Part shown: positions 53,056 through 60,619 of the stretch, in pieces
Numbering within the stretch: position 1 is the first letter of the stretch
How the letters are laid out: each line of letters opens with the position of its first letter
From: Thermolongibacillus altinsuensis
GTDB lineage: Bacteria > Bacillota > Bacilli > Bacillales > Anoxybacillaceae
Direction: 5' to 3'
DNA length: 64,000 bases
Assembly (NCBI RefSeq): GCF_004341205.1
Contig: NZ_SLUL01000002.1
Span: 1 to 64,000, forward strand
Notes under the pieces: model-generated
What the model was told of the DNA's origin: nothing
Database searches by the model: none
What the model saw: the letters and a program-made list of their open reading frames with translations, nothing else
Program-made: the position numbers and the translations under genes

Positions 53056-54570
53056 TTATTTTTTCTCTAATCTTCTTTGCGCGGGACCTTCCATGACTTC
53101 TCCGTCAATTGAAAACCTTGAACCGTGGCACGGACAGTCCCATGTGCGATCACCGTTATTCCATTCCAATTCACAGCCCATATGCGTACATGTTGTATCG
53201 ACGATATGAAGGTTGCCTCCTTCGTCGCGATAGGCCCCACATCGTTTTCCGTTTACATTGACGACAGCTCCTTCTCCGTTGACGAGATCTTCCGGTTGGC
53301 GGAGTGCATATTCTAATTTTCCAGAAATCAAGTGCTTGGCAACATCGACGTTTTCTTTTAAGAAATTTTTTACGCTTGGATCCGCATAAAACCGTGAAGG
53401 CGTGAATACCTCGCGATAGCGATTCTCTTTTTGCATGGCTAAATCCGAAAGAAGATGAGCCGCTAGCGTTCCGCTTGTCATTCCCCATTTTCGATAGCCT
53501 GTAGCGACCATGATATTCGGATAATCTGTACGCATCGAACCGATATAAGGAATTCGGTCCAGTGTGACTAAATCTTGAGCCGACCAACGATATAAAATTT
53601 CTTGTATTCCGAATGTGTGTTCTGCGAACGATTGGAGAGCCTCATAATGCTTCATAGTTGCAATTCCTTGTCCGGTTTTATGCGATTCTCCGCCCACGAG
53701 TACAAGTTTCTCTCCATTCATCATCGTATAGCGAAGGGAACGTTTCGGATTTCCCGCACTTAAATACATGCCGCCTGGATAGTCTTTTTCGGTTTTGATC
53801 GCCAGAACGTATGAACGTTCCGCATACAGACGTGAAAAATAGAGAGCCCCATCATAAAATGGAAAATGAGAACAGACAATGACCGCATCGCATGTGATCA
53901 AATGTCCATCTTTTGTTTTGATTCTTGGTTTTGTGCCGGCTTCAATATCAGAAGCGACCGTATGTTCATAGAAAGAAGCGCCGTGACGAACAGCGAACTG
54001 CACTAATTGGCGTAAATATTTGAGCGGATGAAATTGCGCTTGATTTCTCATCATAATGGCCCCTTGAATGGAAAAAGGAAGAGGCAGTTTCTCAACATAT
54101 TCCCCGTCAATGCCGATTTTTTGATATGCCTCCCATTCATTTTCGATCTTGCTTCGTTCGGTTTCAGCGGTTGTGTAAATGTATGCATCCTCAACGGTAA
54201 AATCGCAATCAATTTGTTCGGTCGTTACGATTTCCTTGATCCAATCGATCGCTTCTTTGTTTGCTTCGTAGTAAAGACGCGCTTTTTCTTCACCGAAGTG
54301 CTGAATGAATTCATCATAAATCAGATCGTGTTGCGCTGTAATTTTTGCTGTTGTATGTCCGGTTGTTCCGTTCAGCAGTTGATTCGCTTCAATAAGAGCG
54401 ACGTTTACTCCTTTTTTCGCAAGCAAATAAGCGGTCGTAATACCAGAAATACCTCCGCCGATAATGGCGACATCCACATGAATGTCTTCGGTCAATGGAG
54501 GGAACGAAGGAAGGTCAATGGTTGCACGCCAATACGGTTCAGGTGTGATGGGAAGGTTTAAATCATTCAT
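53056..54570 (-). CDS. FAD-dependent oxidoreductase with C-terminal Rieske domain (YhfW-like)
   Basis: 504 residues. The N-terminal DAO fold binds FAD at VAIIGGGISGITTAYLLAKKG (about 34-54). The C-terminal 90 residues form a Rieske [2Fe-2S] domain with ligands in CTHMGC and CPCHGS. B. subtilis YhfW has the same architecture. The substrate is unknown; electrons may pass from a reduced amine or acid via FAD to the cluster. It precedes potABCD by about 105 bp on the same strand, but no evidence shows a shared transcript. Confidence 0.92.
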   Translation of the reverse strand: MNDLNLPITPEPYWRATIDLPSFPPLTEDIHVDVAIIGGGISGITTAYLLAKKGVNVALIEANQLLNGTTGHTTAKITAQHDLIYDEFIQHFGEEKARLYYEANKEAIDWIKEIVTTEQIDCDFTVEDAYIYTTAETERSKIENEWEAYQKIGIDGEYVEKLPLPFSIQGAIMMRNQAQFHPLKYLRQLVQFAVRHGASFYEHTVASDIEAGTKPRIKTKDGHLITCDAVIVCSHFPFYDGALYFSRLYAERSYVLAIKTEKDYPGGMYLSAGNPKRSLRYTMMNGEKLVLVGGESHKTGQGIATMKHYEALQSFAEHTFGIQEILYRWSAQDLVTLDRIPYIGSMRTDYPNIMVATGYRKWGMTSGTLAAHLLSDLAMQKENRYREVFTPSRFYADPSVKNFLKENVDVAKHLISGKLEYALRQPEDLVNGEGAVVNVNGKRCGAYRDEGGNLHIVDTTCTHMGCELEWNNGDRTWDCPCHGSRFSIDGEVMEGPAQRRLEKK

Positions 54571-54746
54571 AGAAAAATTCCTCCATTTGTGATTTTTCCT
54601 TAATTTTCCCGAAGAATGAAAAATTTATTTATGAGATAAAAAACAAATCAAATTGAAACAAATCCGTCCATATCCAAAAGATGATAAAATGGAAATAGAG
54701 CGAAACGAAAAAACTTTTACAAAATAATATAAGAGGGAGATTGAAA

Positions 54747-56072
54747 GTGAATAAAGATGCATCCATTCGTTTACAGGATAACATCATCTTGGAACACTAC
54801 GGATTAAATGAATTAAATTTAGAATCGGTGAAAAACTATCGTGAACGGTTTGCGAAAGTAAAGCCGAATCATCCATGGAATGGCTTAGAGACAAAAGATT
54901 TTTTATATAAAATCGGTGCTTGGGGGAAAATAAGAAATACAAGCAAAGAAGGGCTTACGTTAGCTGGATTGCTCATGTTTAGCGAAGAGAGGATGATTAC
55001 GGAGGTTTTACCGCAATATTTTCTTGAATATCGTGAAAATATGAGCGAAATCGTAAATGATCAATGGTCCAAGCGATTTACGTCACAGGACGGAACATGG
55101 TCGGGGAACGTGTATGACTTTTATTTTAAAGTGATGAATGAACTTTCTTATGCGTCTCAAGCTGTGAAAGAAGTTGTCCATGAAGCGTTGATCAACGCGT
55201 TAGTTCATGCCGATTATAACGGTGAAGGCGGCATTGTAGTCGAGAGAGAGAGCAAGCAGTTTCGTTTTTCGAATCCAGGGCTGTTGCGCACATCGGTTGA
55301 ACACATATTTACAAGCGGCATCAGCAATCTTCGCAACCCGAATTTATTTAAAATGTTCATTTTAATTAATTTTTGTAAACGTGCAGGGTCTGGACTAAAA
55401 ACCATTGAATCGACTTGCCAGCGTTATGGCTGGGAAAAACCAACGTTCATTCAACATGATCCAAGCGAACGAACGATTTTTACGTTGCCTATTGTGTCTT
55501 TCCCAGAAAGACACAATGAGTGGGGAAGCGAAAATTTTGTCGAACCGTTTTTTGATTTGACCGAAAAAGAAAATGTGTTTAACTCCGTAAATAAGAGCGG
55601 AAACTCCATAAATAACAAAGGAAACTCCGTAAATAAAATCGAAAGCTCCGTAAATAAGGAGTTGGAGTCCGTAAATAAAGGGCTTAACTCCGTTAATAAC
55701 GACCAAAACTCCGTAAATAAAACCCAAGACTCCATAAATAAAGACCTCAACTCCGTAAATAACTCCGTAAATAAAACCGATCATACGGAGCATGGAAGCG
55801 AGAAAGAGGAGATTGAGGATGAATTATGGAAGTTGGCAGAATTAGCACGGAAGAAGAAACGCCTTTCTCCAGCGATGATGGAACAAATCATTTTACAGCT
55901 TTGCGCAAAACGGCCATTAATGTTAAAAGAACTAGCTCAGTTATTAGAACGAACGCCAGATGGATTGAGAAATAATTATTTAGCGAAATTGTTGTCTGAA
56001 GGAAAGATCCAATTAAAATATCCAGATCAGCCAAACCATCCAAAGCAAGCGTATATGACAAAACAGAATTAA
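54747..56072 (+). CDS. GHKL-ATPase/winged-helix protein with 7-residue repeat linker, N-terminus lacking AlbA_2
   Basis: 441 residues. The core matches the ATP-binding half of AlbA_2 (Schlafen-like) regulators: NHPWNGLETKDFLYKIGAW, LTLAGLLMFSEE, then HATPase_c_4 with VHEALINALVHADYNGEGGIVVE and FSNPGLLRTSVEHIFTSGISNLRNPNL. The N-terminal AlbA_2 nucleic-acid domain normally present is missing. A linker of ten NSVNKxx-type units (about 279-343) joins a C-terminal winged helix (PLMLKELAQLLERTPDGLRNNYLAKLLSEGKI). GTG 54747 has AGAGGGAGA at 6 nt; TTG 54741 is too close. Function unknown; it could be a shortened but working regulator. Confidence 0.8.
   Translation: MNKDASIRLQDNIILEHYGLNELNLESVKNYRERFAKVKPNHPWNGLETKDFLYKIGAWGKIRNTSKEGLTLAGLLMFSEERMITEVLPQYFLEYRENMSEIVNDQWSKRFTSQDGTWSGNVYDFYFKVMNELSYASQAVKEVVHEALINALVHADYNGEGGIVVERESKQFRFSNPGLLRTSVEHIFTSGISNLRNPNLFKMFILINFCKRAGSGLKTIESTCQRYGWEKPTFIQHDPSERTIFTLPIVSFPERHNEWGSENFVEPFFDLTEKENVFNSVNKSGNSINNKGNSVNKIESSVNKELESVNKGLNSVNNDQNSVNKTQDSINKDLNSVNNSVNKTDHTEHGSEKEEIEDELWKLAELARKKKRLSPAMMEQIILQLCAKRPLMLKELAQLLERTPDGLRNNYLAKLLSEGKIQLKYPDQPNHPKQAYMTKQN
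55581..55776 (+). repeat. 21-bp in-frame tandem repeat array
   Basis: About ten copies of AACTCCGTAAATAA plus 7 variable bases, giving NSVNKxx; one unit is shortened to 12 bp near the end. The fixed part is kept at the DNA level, the filler varies. The AACTCCGTWAA core also repeats in the HD-GYP gene at 1350-1388. Confidence 0.92.
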
Positions 56073-56086
56073 GTAATATTCACTAT

Positions 56087-56132
56087 TTGTTCAATATTTC
56101 ACAAAGTTTATGGTCAAAAATAATGTTACAAT
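56087..56132 (+). promoter_or_regulatory. Rex-type operator and extended -10 promoter of the 75-residue ORF
   Basis: TTGTTCAATATTTCACAA (56087-56104) matches 16 of 18 positions of the Rex operator TTGTGAAATATTTCACAA. An extended -10, TGTTACAAT, is at 56124-56132, so the operator sits at the -35 region. Binding is inferred. Confidence 0.65.
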
Positions 56133-56165
56133 CATGGTAAAAACAGCAAGAAGAGGTGAAAAGCA

Positions 56166-56393
56166 ATGATCATTTGCGAATGGAGAGACTTTTCTACCGA
56201 TACAGAAACATATACATTGGAAAGCTTTGAGGAAATGATTGGGGATCAATTTGAAGCGATGATGTTTGAAGATGGCCAAGAAATCCCTTCATATATTTGG
56301 ACAACCAGTTATGTCGTGATTGTTAAGCGAAATACAAGAATGTACAAAGATATTTCGTTTACAAAAATTCCACGCAATCCAGTTTGCCAGTAG
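56166..56393 (+). CDS. 75-residue acidic orphan protein
   Basis: MIICEWRDFSTDTETYTLES opens a small protein rich in acidic and aromatic residues (FEEMIGDQFEAMMFEDGQEIPSYIWTTSYVVIVKRN). No family recognised, no membrane segment. Reality is supported by its AAGAGGTGAAAAG site, a dedicated promoter and its own terminator. The Rex-like operator suggests it is expressed when NADH is high, together with adhE. It could modulate AdhE or another fermentation enzyme; that is speculation. Confidence 0.75.
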   Translation: MIICEWRDFSTDTETYTLESFEEMIGDQFEAMMFEDGQEIPSYIWTTSYVVIVKRNTRMYKDISFTKIPRNPVCQ

Positions 56394-56395
56394 GA

Positions 56396-56428
56396 CTGCT
56401 TCTTTAGAAAAAGAAGCAGCTTTTTTTC
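56396..56428 (+). terminator. terminator after the 75-residue ORF
   Basis: CTGCTTCTTT (56396-56405) pairs with AAAGAAGCAG (56410-56419), then CTTTTTTTC. Confidence 0.93.
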
Positions 56429-56436
56429 GAAATAGA

Positions 56437-56553
56437 ATGCTCAATATTTCACAAAGTTGACAAACACAAATCGAAACGACCTGTTTATAATGGAAGCGTG
56501 ATGGGGGTTATTCCATCTTAAATTTTTAAACACACTTGTGAAATATTTCACAA
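56437..56553 (+). promoter_or_regulatory. adhE: adhE control region: Rex operator and a half site
   Basis: TTGTGAAATATTTCACAA (56536-56553) is a perfect 18-bp palindrome equal to the Rex consensus, 23 bp before adhE. A second, half-conserved site (TCAATATTTCACAAAGTT, 56441-56458) repeats exactly the right half of the operator at 56091-56108. TTGACA (56457-56462) and TATAAT (56486-56491) are both present, but 23 bp apart, so the true promoter pairing is unclear. Rex leaves DNA when NADH binds, inducing fermentation genes. Confidence 0.85.
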
Positions 56554-56576
56554 GTATAACTTCGGGAGGGCTTATC

Positions 56577-59183
56577 ATGGCTGTAGACGAAAAAGTGTTG
56601 GATCAAAAGAAAGAAGTAACGAAAATGATTGATACGCTCGTGGCGAATGCGCAAAAAGCGCTTGAAAAATTCCGCGGTTATGATCAAGAAACGATCGATC
56701 GCATCGTCAAAGAAATGGCGTTAGCGGGTCTAGACAAACATATGTATTTAGCAAAGCTAGCGGTCGAAGAAACCAAACGCGGTGTTTATGAAGATAAAAT
56801 TATTAAAAACATTTTCGCGACAGAATATATTTACCACAACATTAAATACGATAAAACGGTTGGCGTGATTCGCGAAAACGAGCATGAAGGAATTATTGAG
56901 ATTGCTGAGCCAGTTGGTATCATTGCAGGGGTCACACCCGTAACAAACCCAACATCAACAACCATGTTTAAAGCGCTGATTTCTATTAAAACGCGAAACC
57001 CAATTATTTTTGCGTTCCATCCATCTGCGCAAAAATGCAGCAGCGAAGCAGCTCGAATTTTACGTGATGCCGCAATTAAAGCGGGTGCGCCAGAACACTG
57101 TATTCAATGGATTGAAACCCCTTCATTAGAAGCGACACAACAATTAATGCGTCATCCAAGTGTTGCTCTCATCTTAGCGACAGGTGGCGCAGGAATGGTG
57201 AAAGCGGCTTACAGCTCAGGCAAGCCTGCGTTAGGGGTTGGTCCTGGTAACGTTCCTTGCTATATTGAGAAAACAGCGAATATTAAGCGCGCTGTCAACG
57301 ACCTTATTCTTTCTAAAACGTTTGACAACGGAATGATTTGTGCATCTGAACAAGCTGTTATTATCGATAAAGAGATTTATGACGCCGTAAAAAAAGAAAT
57401 GATTGAAAATAAATGTTACTTCTTAAATGAAGAAGAGAAGAAAAAAGTTGAAAAGCTTGTTATTAATGAAAATACGTGCGCGGTCAATCCAAACATCGTC
57501 GGTAAACCTGCATACGAAATCGCAAAAATGGCGGGAATCGACGTTCCAGAAGATACAAAAATTCTCGTTGCTGAATTAAAAGGAGTTGGTCCGCAATATC
57601 CGCTTTCTCGTGAAAAATTAAGCCCTGTGCTAGCGTGCTATAAGGTAAACAGCACGGAAGAAGGCTTAAAACGCGCGGAAGAAATGTTGGAGTTTGGCGG
57701 TCTTGGACACTCTGCTGTCATTCATTCAGAAAATCAAGAAGTTATTCTTGAATTCGGTAAGCGAATGAAAGCGTGCCGTTTAATTGTCAATGCGCCATCT
57801 TCTCAAGGAGCAATCGGCGATATTTACAACGCCTACATCCCATCTTTAACCCTTGGATGCGGAACATATGGCGGAAACTCTGTTTCTACAAACGTTGGAA
57901 CCATTCATTTAATGAACATAAAAAAATTGGCGAGAAGGAATGTGAATATGCAATGGTTTAAAGTACCACCAAAAATTTATTTCGAAAAACATTCAACACA
58001 ATACCTAGCAAAAATGCCGAACATTTCTCGTGCCTTTATCGTGACAGACCCTGGCATGGTGAAGCTCGGTTATGTCGATAAAGTGTTGTATTACTTGCGC
58101 AAACGTCCAGACTATGTCCATTGCGAAATTTTCTCAGAAGTCGAACCAGATCCATCCATCGATACAGTGATGAAAGGCGTCGACATGATGAGAAGCTTCG
58201 AGCCAGATGTCATTATTGCGCTCGGCGGCGGTTCGGCAATGGACGCGGCAAAAGCCATGTGGTTGTTCTATGAACATCCAGATACAGACTTTAACGGTTT
58301 AAAACAAAAATTCTTAGACATTCGCAAGCGTGTCTTTAAATATCCAAAACTTGGTCAAAAAGCGCAATTTGTCGCGATTCCAACGACTTCTGGTACAGGT
58401 TCTGAAGTCACATCATTTGCGGTGATTACCGATAAGAAAAATAACATTAAATATCCGCTTGCAGACTATGAATTAACACCAGATGTGGCTATTGTCGACC
58501 CGCAATTCGTCATGACCATGCCGAAACACATCACAGCGGATACGGGTATGGACGTTTTAACTCATGCGATTGAAGCGTACGTATCAAACATGGCAAACGA
58601 CTATACAGACGGTCTTGCTATTAAGGCGATTCAGCTTGTCTTTGAATATTTACCTCGCGCTTATAAAAATGGCAATGACGAATTGGCGCGCGAAAAAATG
58701 CATAACGCTTCAACGATTGCAGGGATGGCGTTTGCGAATGCGTTCCTTGGCATTAACCATAGCTTAGCGCATAAACTCGGTGCGGAATTCCATATTCCTC
58801 ACGGACGTGCCAATACGATTTTAATGCCGCACGTCATTCGTTATAACGCGACAAAACCGAAGAAATTTGCAGCGTTCCCTAAATATGAACATTTTATCGC
58901 GGATAAACGCTATGCGGAAATCGCACGCATTTTAGGATTGCCAGCACGCACAACGGAAGAAGGAGTCGAAAGCCTCATTCAAGCGATTATCAAGCTTGCA
59001 AAAGAGCTTGAAATGCCATTAAGCATCGCGGAAACAGGCGTCAGCAAAGAAGAATTCGAAAGCAAAGTCGATCAATTGGCAGAGCTTGCGTTCGAAGATC
59101 AATGTACAACGGCAAACCCTAAATTGCCGTTAGTCAGCGATTTAGCCGAAATTTATCGCCAAGCATATAAAGGAGTTGAATGA
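56577..59183 (+). CDS. adhE: bifunctional acetaldehyde-CoA/alcohol dehydrogenase AdhE
   Basis: 868 residues. It reduces acetyl-CoA to acetaldehyde and then ethanol, recycling two NADH. The N-terminal aldehyde dehydrogenase half (about 1-440) has the catalytic Cys in FDNGMICASEQAV. The C-terminal iron-dependent alcohol dehydrogenase half has IIALGGGSAMDAAKAMW, PTTSGTGSEVTSFAVITD and metal-binding His residues in GINHSLAHKLGAEFHIPHGRANT. ATG 56577 follows CGGGAGGG; the longer upstream frame would translate the Rex operator. AdhE usually forms spirosome filaments. Confidence 0.97.
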   Translation: MAVDEKVLDQKKEVTKMIDTLVANAQKALEKFRGYDQETIDRIVKEMALAGLDKHMYLAKLAVEETKRGVYEDKIIKNIFATEYIYHNIKYDKTVGVIRENEHEGIIEIAEPVGIIAGVTPVTNPTSTTMFKALISIKTRNPIIFAFHPSAQKCSSEAARILRDAAIKAGAPEHCIQWIETPSLEATQQLMRHPSVALILATGGAGMVKAAYSSGKPALGVGPGNVPCYIEKTANIKRAVNDLILSKTFDNGMICASEQAVIIDKEIYDAVKKEMIENKCYFLNEEEKKKVEKLVINENTCAVNPNIVGKPAYEIAKMAGIDVPEDTKILVAELKGVGPQYPLSREKLSPVLACYKVNSTEEGLKRAEEMLEFGGLGHSAVIHSENQEVILEFGKRMKACRLIVNAPSSQGAIGDIYNAYIPSLTLGCGTYGGNSVSTNVGTIHLMNIKKLARRNVNMQWFKVPPKIYFEKHSTQYLAKMPNISRAFIVTDPGMVKLGYVDKVLYYLRKRPDYVHCEIFSEVEPDPSIDTVMKGVDMMRSFEPDVIIALGGGSAMDAAKAMWLFYEHPDTDFNGLKQKFLDIRKRVFKYPKLGQKAQFVAIPTTSGTGSEVTSFAVITDKKNNIKYPLADYELTPDVAIVDPQFVMTMPKHITADTGMDVLTHAIEAYVSNMANDYTDGLAIKAIQLVFEYLPRAYKNGNDELAREKMHNASTIAGMAFANAFLGINHSLAHKLGAEFHIPHGRANTILMPHVIRYNATKPKKFAAFPKYEHFIADKRYAEIARILGLPARTTEEGVESLIQAIIKLAKELEMPLSIAETGVSKEEFESKVDQLAELAFEDQCTTANPKLPLVSDLAEIYRQAYKGVE

Positions 59184-59189
59184 AAAAAC

Positions 59190-59219
59190 AGGGATGTCCC
59201 GCGGGGATGTCCCTTTTTA
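59190..59219 (+). terminator. terminator after adhE
   Basis: AGGGA (59190-59194) and TCCCT (59210-59214) enclose CCCGCGGG, followed by TTTTTAT. An alternative pairing exists because GGGATGTCCC is duplicated in the loop. Confidence 0.75.
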
Positions 59220-59324
59220 TCATGATCGAAGACTTCTTCGCTTCCCTTGGTCCGTAAAAGTTGTTAAGAAAAGCGGTTCAAGGTAAACTAAACATGAAGC
59301 TACTTAATAGGTAGGGGAAATGAG

Positions 59325-59819
59325 ATGAAACAAGCAAAAACGAACGCGATGCGTCTATTAGACCGAGAAGGCATCTTATATGATGTGTGGACATATGAAA
59401 ACAACGATGGAAAAATCGATGGGGTATCCGTAGCGAAAAAAATCGGAAAAGACCCAAAAACCGTCTATAAAACGTTAGTGACAAAAGGAAGCAGCGGAAC
59501 GATTTACGTATTTGTCATTCCTGTAGAGGCGGAACTTGATTTGAAAAAAGCAGCGAAAGCGGCACAAGAGAAAAAAGTAGAGCTTCTTCCTGTTCATGAG
59601 ATTGAAAAGCACACAGGCTATGTTCGCGGCGGATGTTCACCGATTGGAATGAAGAAGCAATATGCCACGTTTATTGATGAAACGGCTCCTCAACTTAAAA
59701 AAATCATTGTCAGCGCAGGAAAGATTGGCATGCAAATCGAACTGTGCGTCGATGATTTGCAGAAGATGACGGGTGCAACGCTCGTCGATCTTGTAAAAGA
59801 AAAAGACGGACACAACTAG
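59325..59819 (+). CDS. ybaK: Cys-tRNA(Pro) deacylase YbaK/EbsC
   Basis: 164 residues. A trans-editing enzyme that clears cysteine mischarged on tRNA-Pro. The YbaK fold shows TNAMRLLDREGILYDVWTYE, KTVYKTLVTKG with the conserved Lys, and GYVRGGCSPIGMKKQYATFIDE. ATG 59325. Its stop and that of the convergent phosphatase gene share the four bases CTAG (59816-59819). Confidence 0.94.
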   Translation: MKQAKTNAMRLLDREGILYDVWTYENNDGKIDGVSVAKKIGKDPKTVYKTLVTKGSSGTIYVFVIPVEAELDLKKAAKAAQEKKVELLPVHEIEKHTGYVRGGCSPIGMKKQYATFIDETAPQLKKIIVSAGKIGMQIELCVDDLQKMTGATLVDLVKEKDGHN

Positions 59820-60616
59820 GCGAGTCCGTCTTCAATTTCTACCTCTACTCCGAAATGGTCAGAAATGACATGGCCATTTTGGCCGTTAAAAATGGTTTTA
59901 GAGTATTTTACGTGTAAAAGCTTGTTTGATAGAATCAAATCAATGCGTAAGTTTTTTTCGTTTTCATTCCAACCATCAATTTTCCCTTGAACCGTAGTAC
60001 CGCTATCCTTCTCTTTTGCTAGTACGTATGTGTCATAAAGCCCTCTACTCATCATGTAATCATAGCCCTCTCCACGAATGTGGGCGTCGTTATTAAAATC
60101 GCCCATGAGGAAGAAAACGTCTTCATATTCAATTTTTTTAAGCAGTGTATCAAACTGATTGTCGAAAGGTTCTTCTTCATCATGCCACCAACCAAGATGA
60201 CAAGAATAAAACGAGAGAGGGCGTCCATGCCAACGAATGGTTGCCCCAACGATTTTGCGAGTTTTCCAAAATGAAGGATTCTGATTTTTTGAAACATAGA
60301 AAGAATGTTTCTTTATAATAGGATGTTTTGTTAAAATGGCTAATCCTTCTTCATATTTCTCATAGCCGATATGAGCAAAATCCCAAACGAGAGAATAATC
60401 ACGACAACCGAGTTGCTCAAGATTTTTTAATAAAATGAATGCAAAGTTATCTTCTTTTATGTTTTCATAGATGTATGGAGCTTCAATCGATTGGCTTACT
60501 TCTTGCAAAGCGATGACATCGTATTTTTTTTCGTTTATGATTTCAGCTAAATACTTAATTTTTTGCAATTGATTTTCCTCTTGCCATGAGTGGCAATTTA
60601 ATGTTAGTAATTTCAT
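59816..60616 (-). CDS. endonuclease/exonuclease/phosphatase-family hydrolase, MapP-like
   Basis: 266 residues. An EEP-fold metal-dependent phosphoesterase: LLTLNCHSW (Asn), IALQEVSQ (Glu ligand), SCHLGWWHDEE, MGDFNND and ISDHFGVEVEI with the catalytic Asp-His. The Enterococcus MapP enzyme, which removes phosphate from maltose 6'-phosphate after PTS uptake, is an EEP protein encoded beside its PTS permease. Here the gene begins 3 bp after a PTS permease gene of the same strand, so a sugar-phosphate phosphatase role is likely. DNase activity is the alternative. Confidence 0.82.
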   Translation of the reverse strand: MKLLTLNCHSWQEENQLQKIKYLAEIINEKKYDVIALQEVSQSIEAPYIYENIKEDNFAFILLKNLEQLGCRDYSLVWDFAHIGYEKYEEGLAILTKHPIIKKHSFYVSKNQNPSFWKTRKIVGATIRWHGRPLSFYSCHLGWWHDEEEPFDNQFDTLLKKIEYEDVFFLMGDFNNDAHIRGEGYDYMMSRGLYDTYVLAKEKDSGTTVQGKIDGWNENEKNLRIDLILSNKLLHVKYSKTIFNGQNGHVISDHFGVEVEIEDGLA

Positions 60617-60619
60617 GGC

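Noticed and set aside
55395-55793. Minus-strand frames of 99-132 residues rich in FIYGV repeats
   Set aside because: They are antisense readings of the 21-bp tandem repeat in the plus-strand gene; no ribosome binding site.
56457-56491. TTGACA and TATAAT upstream of adhE as one promoter
   Set aside because: Spacing is 23 bp, too long for a SigA promoter; they may belong to different signals.
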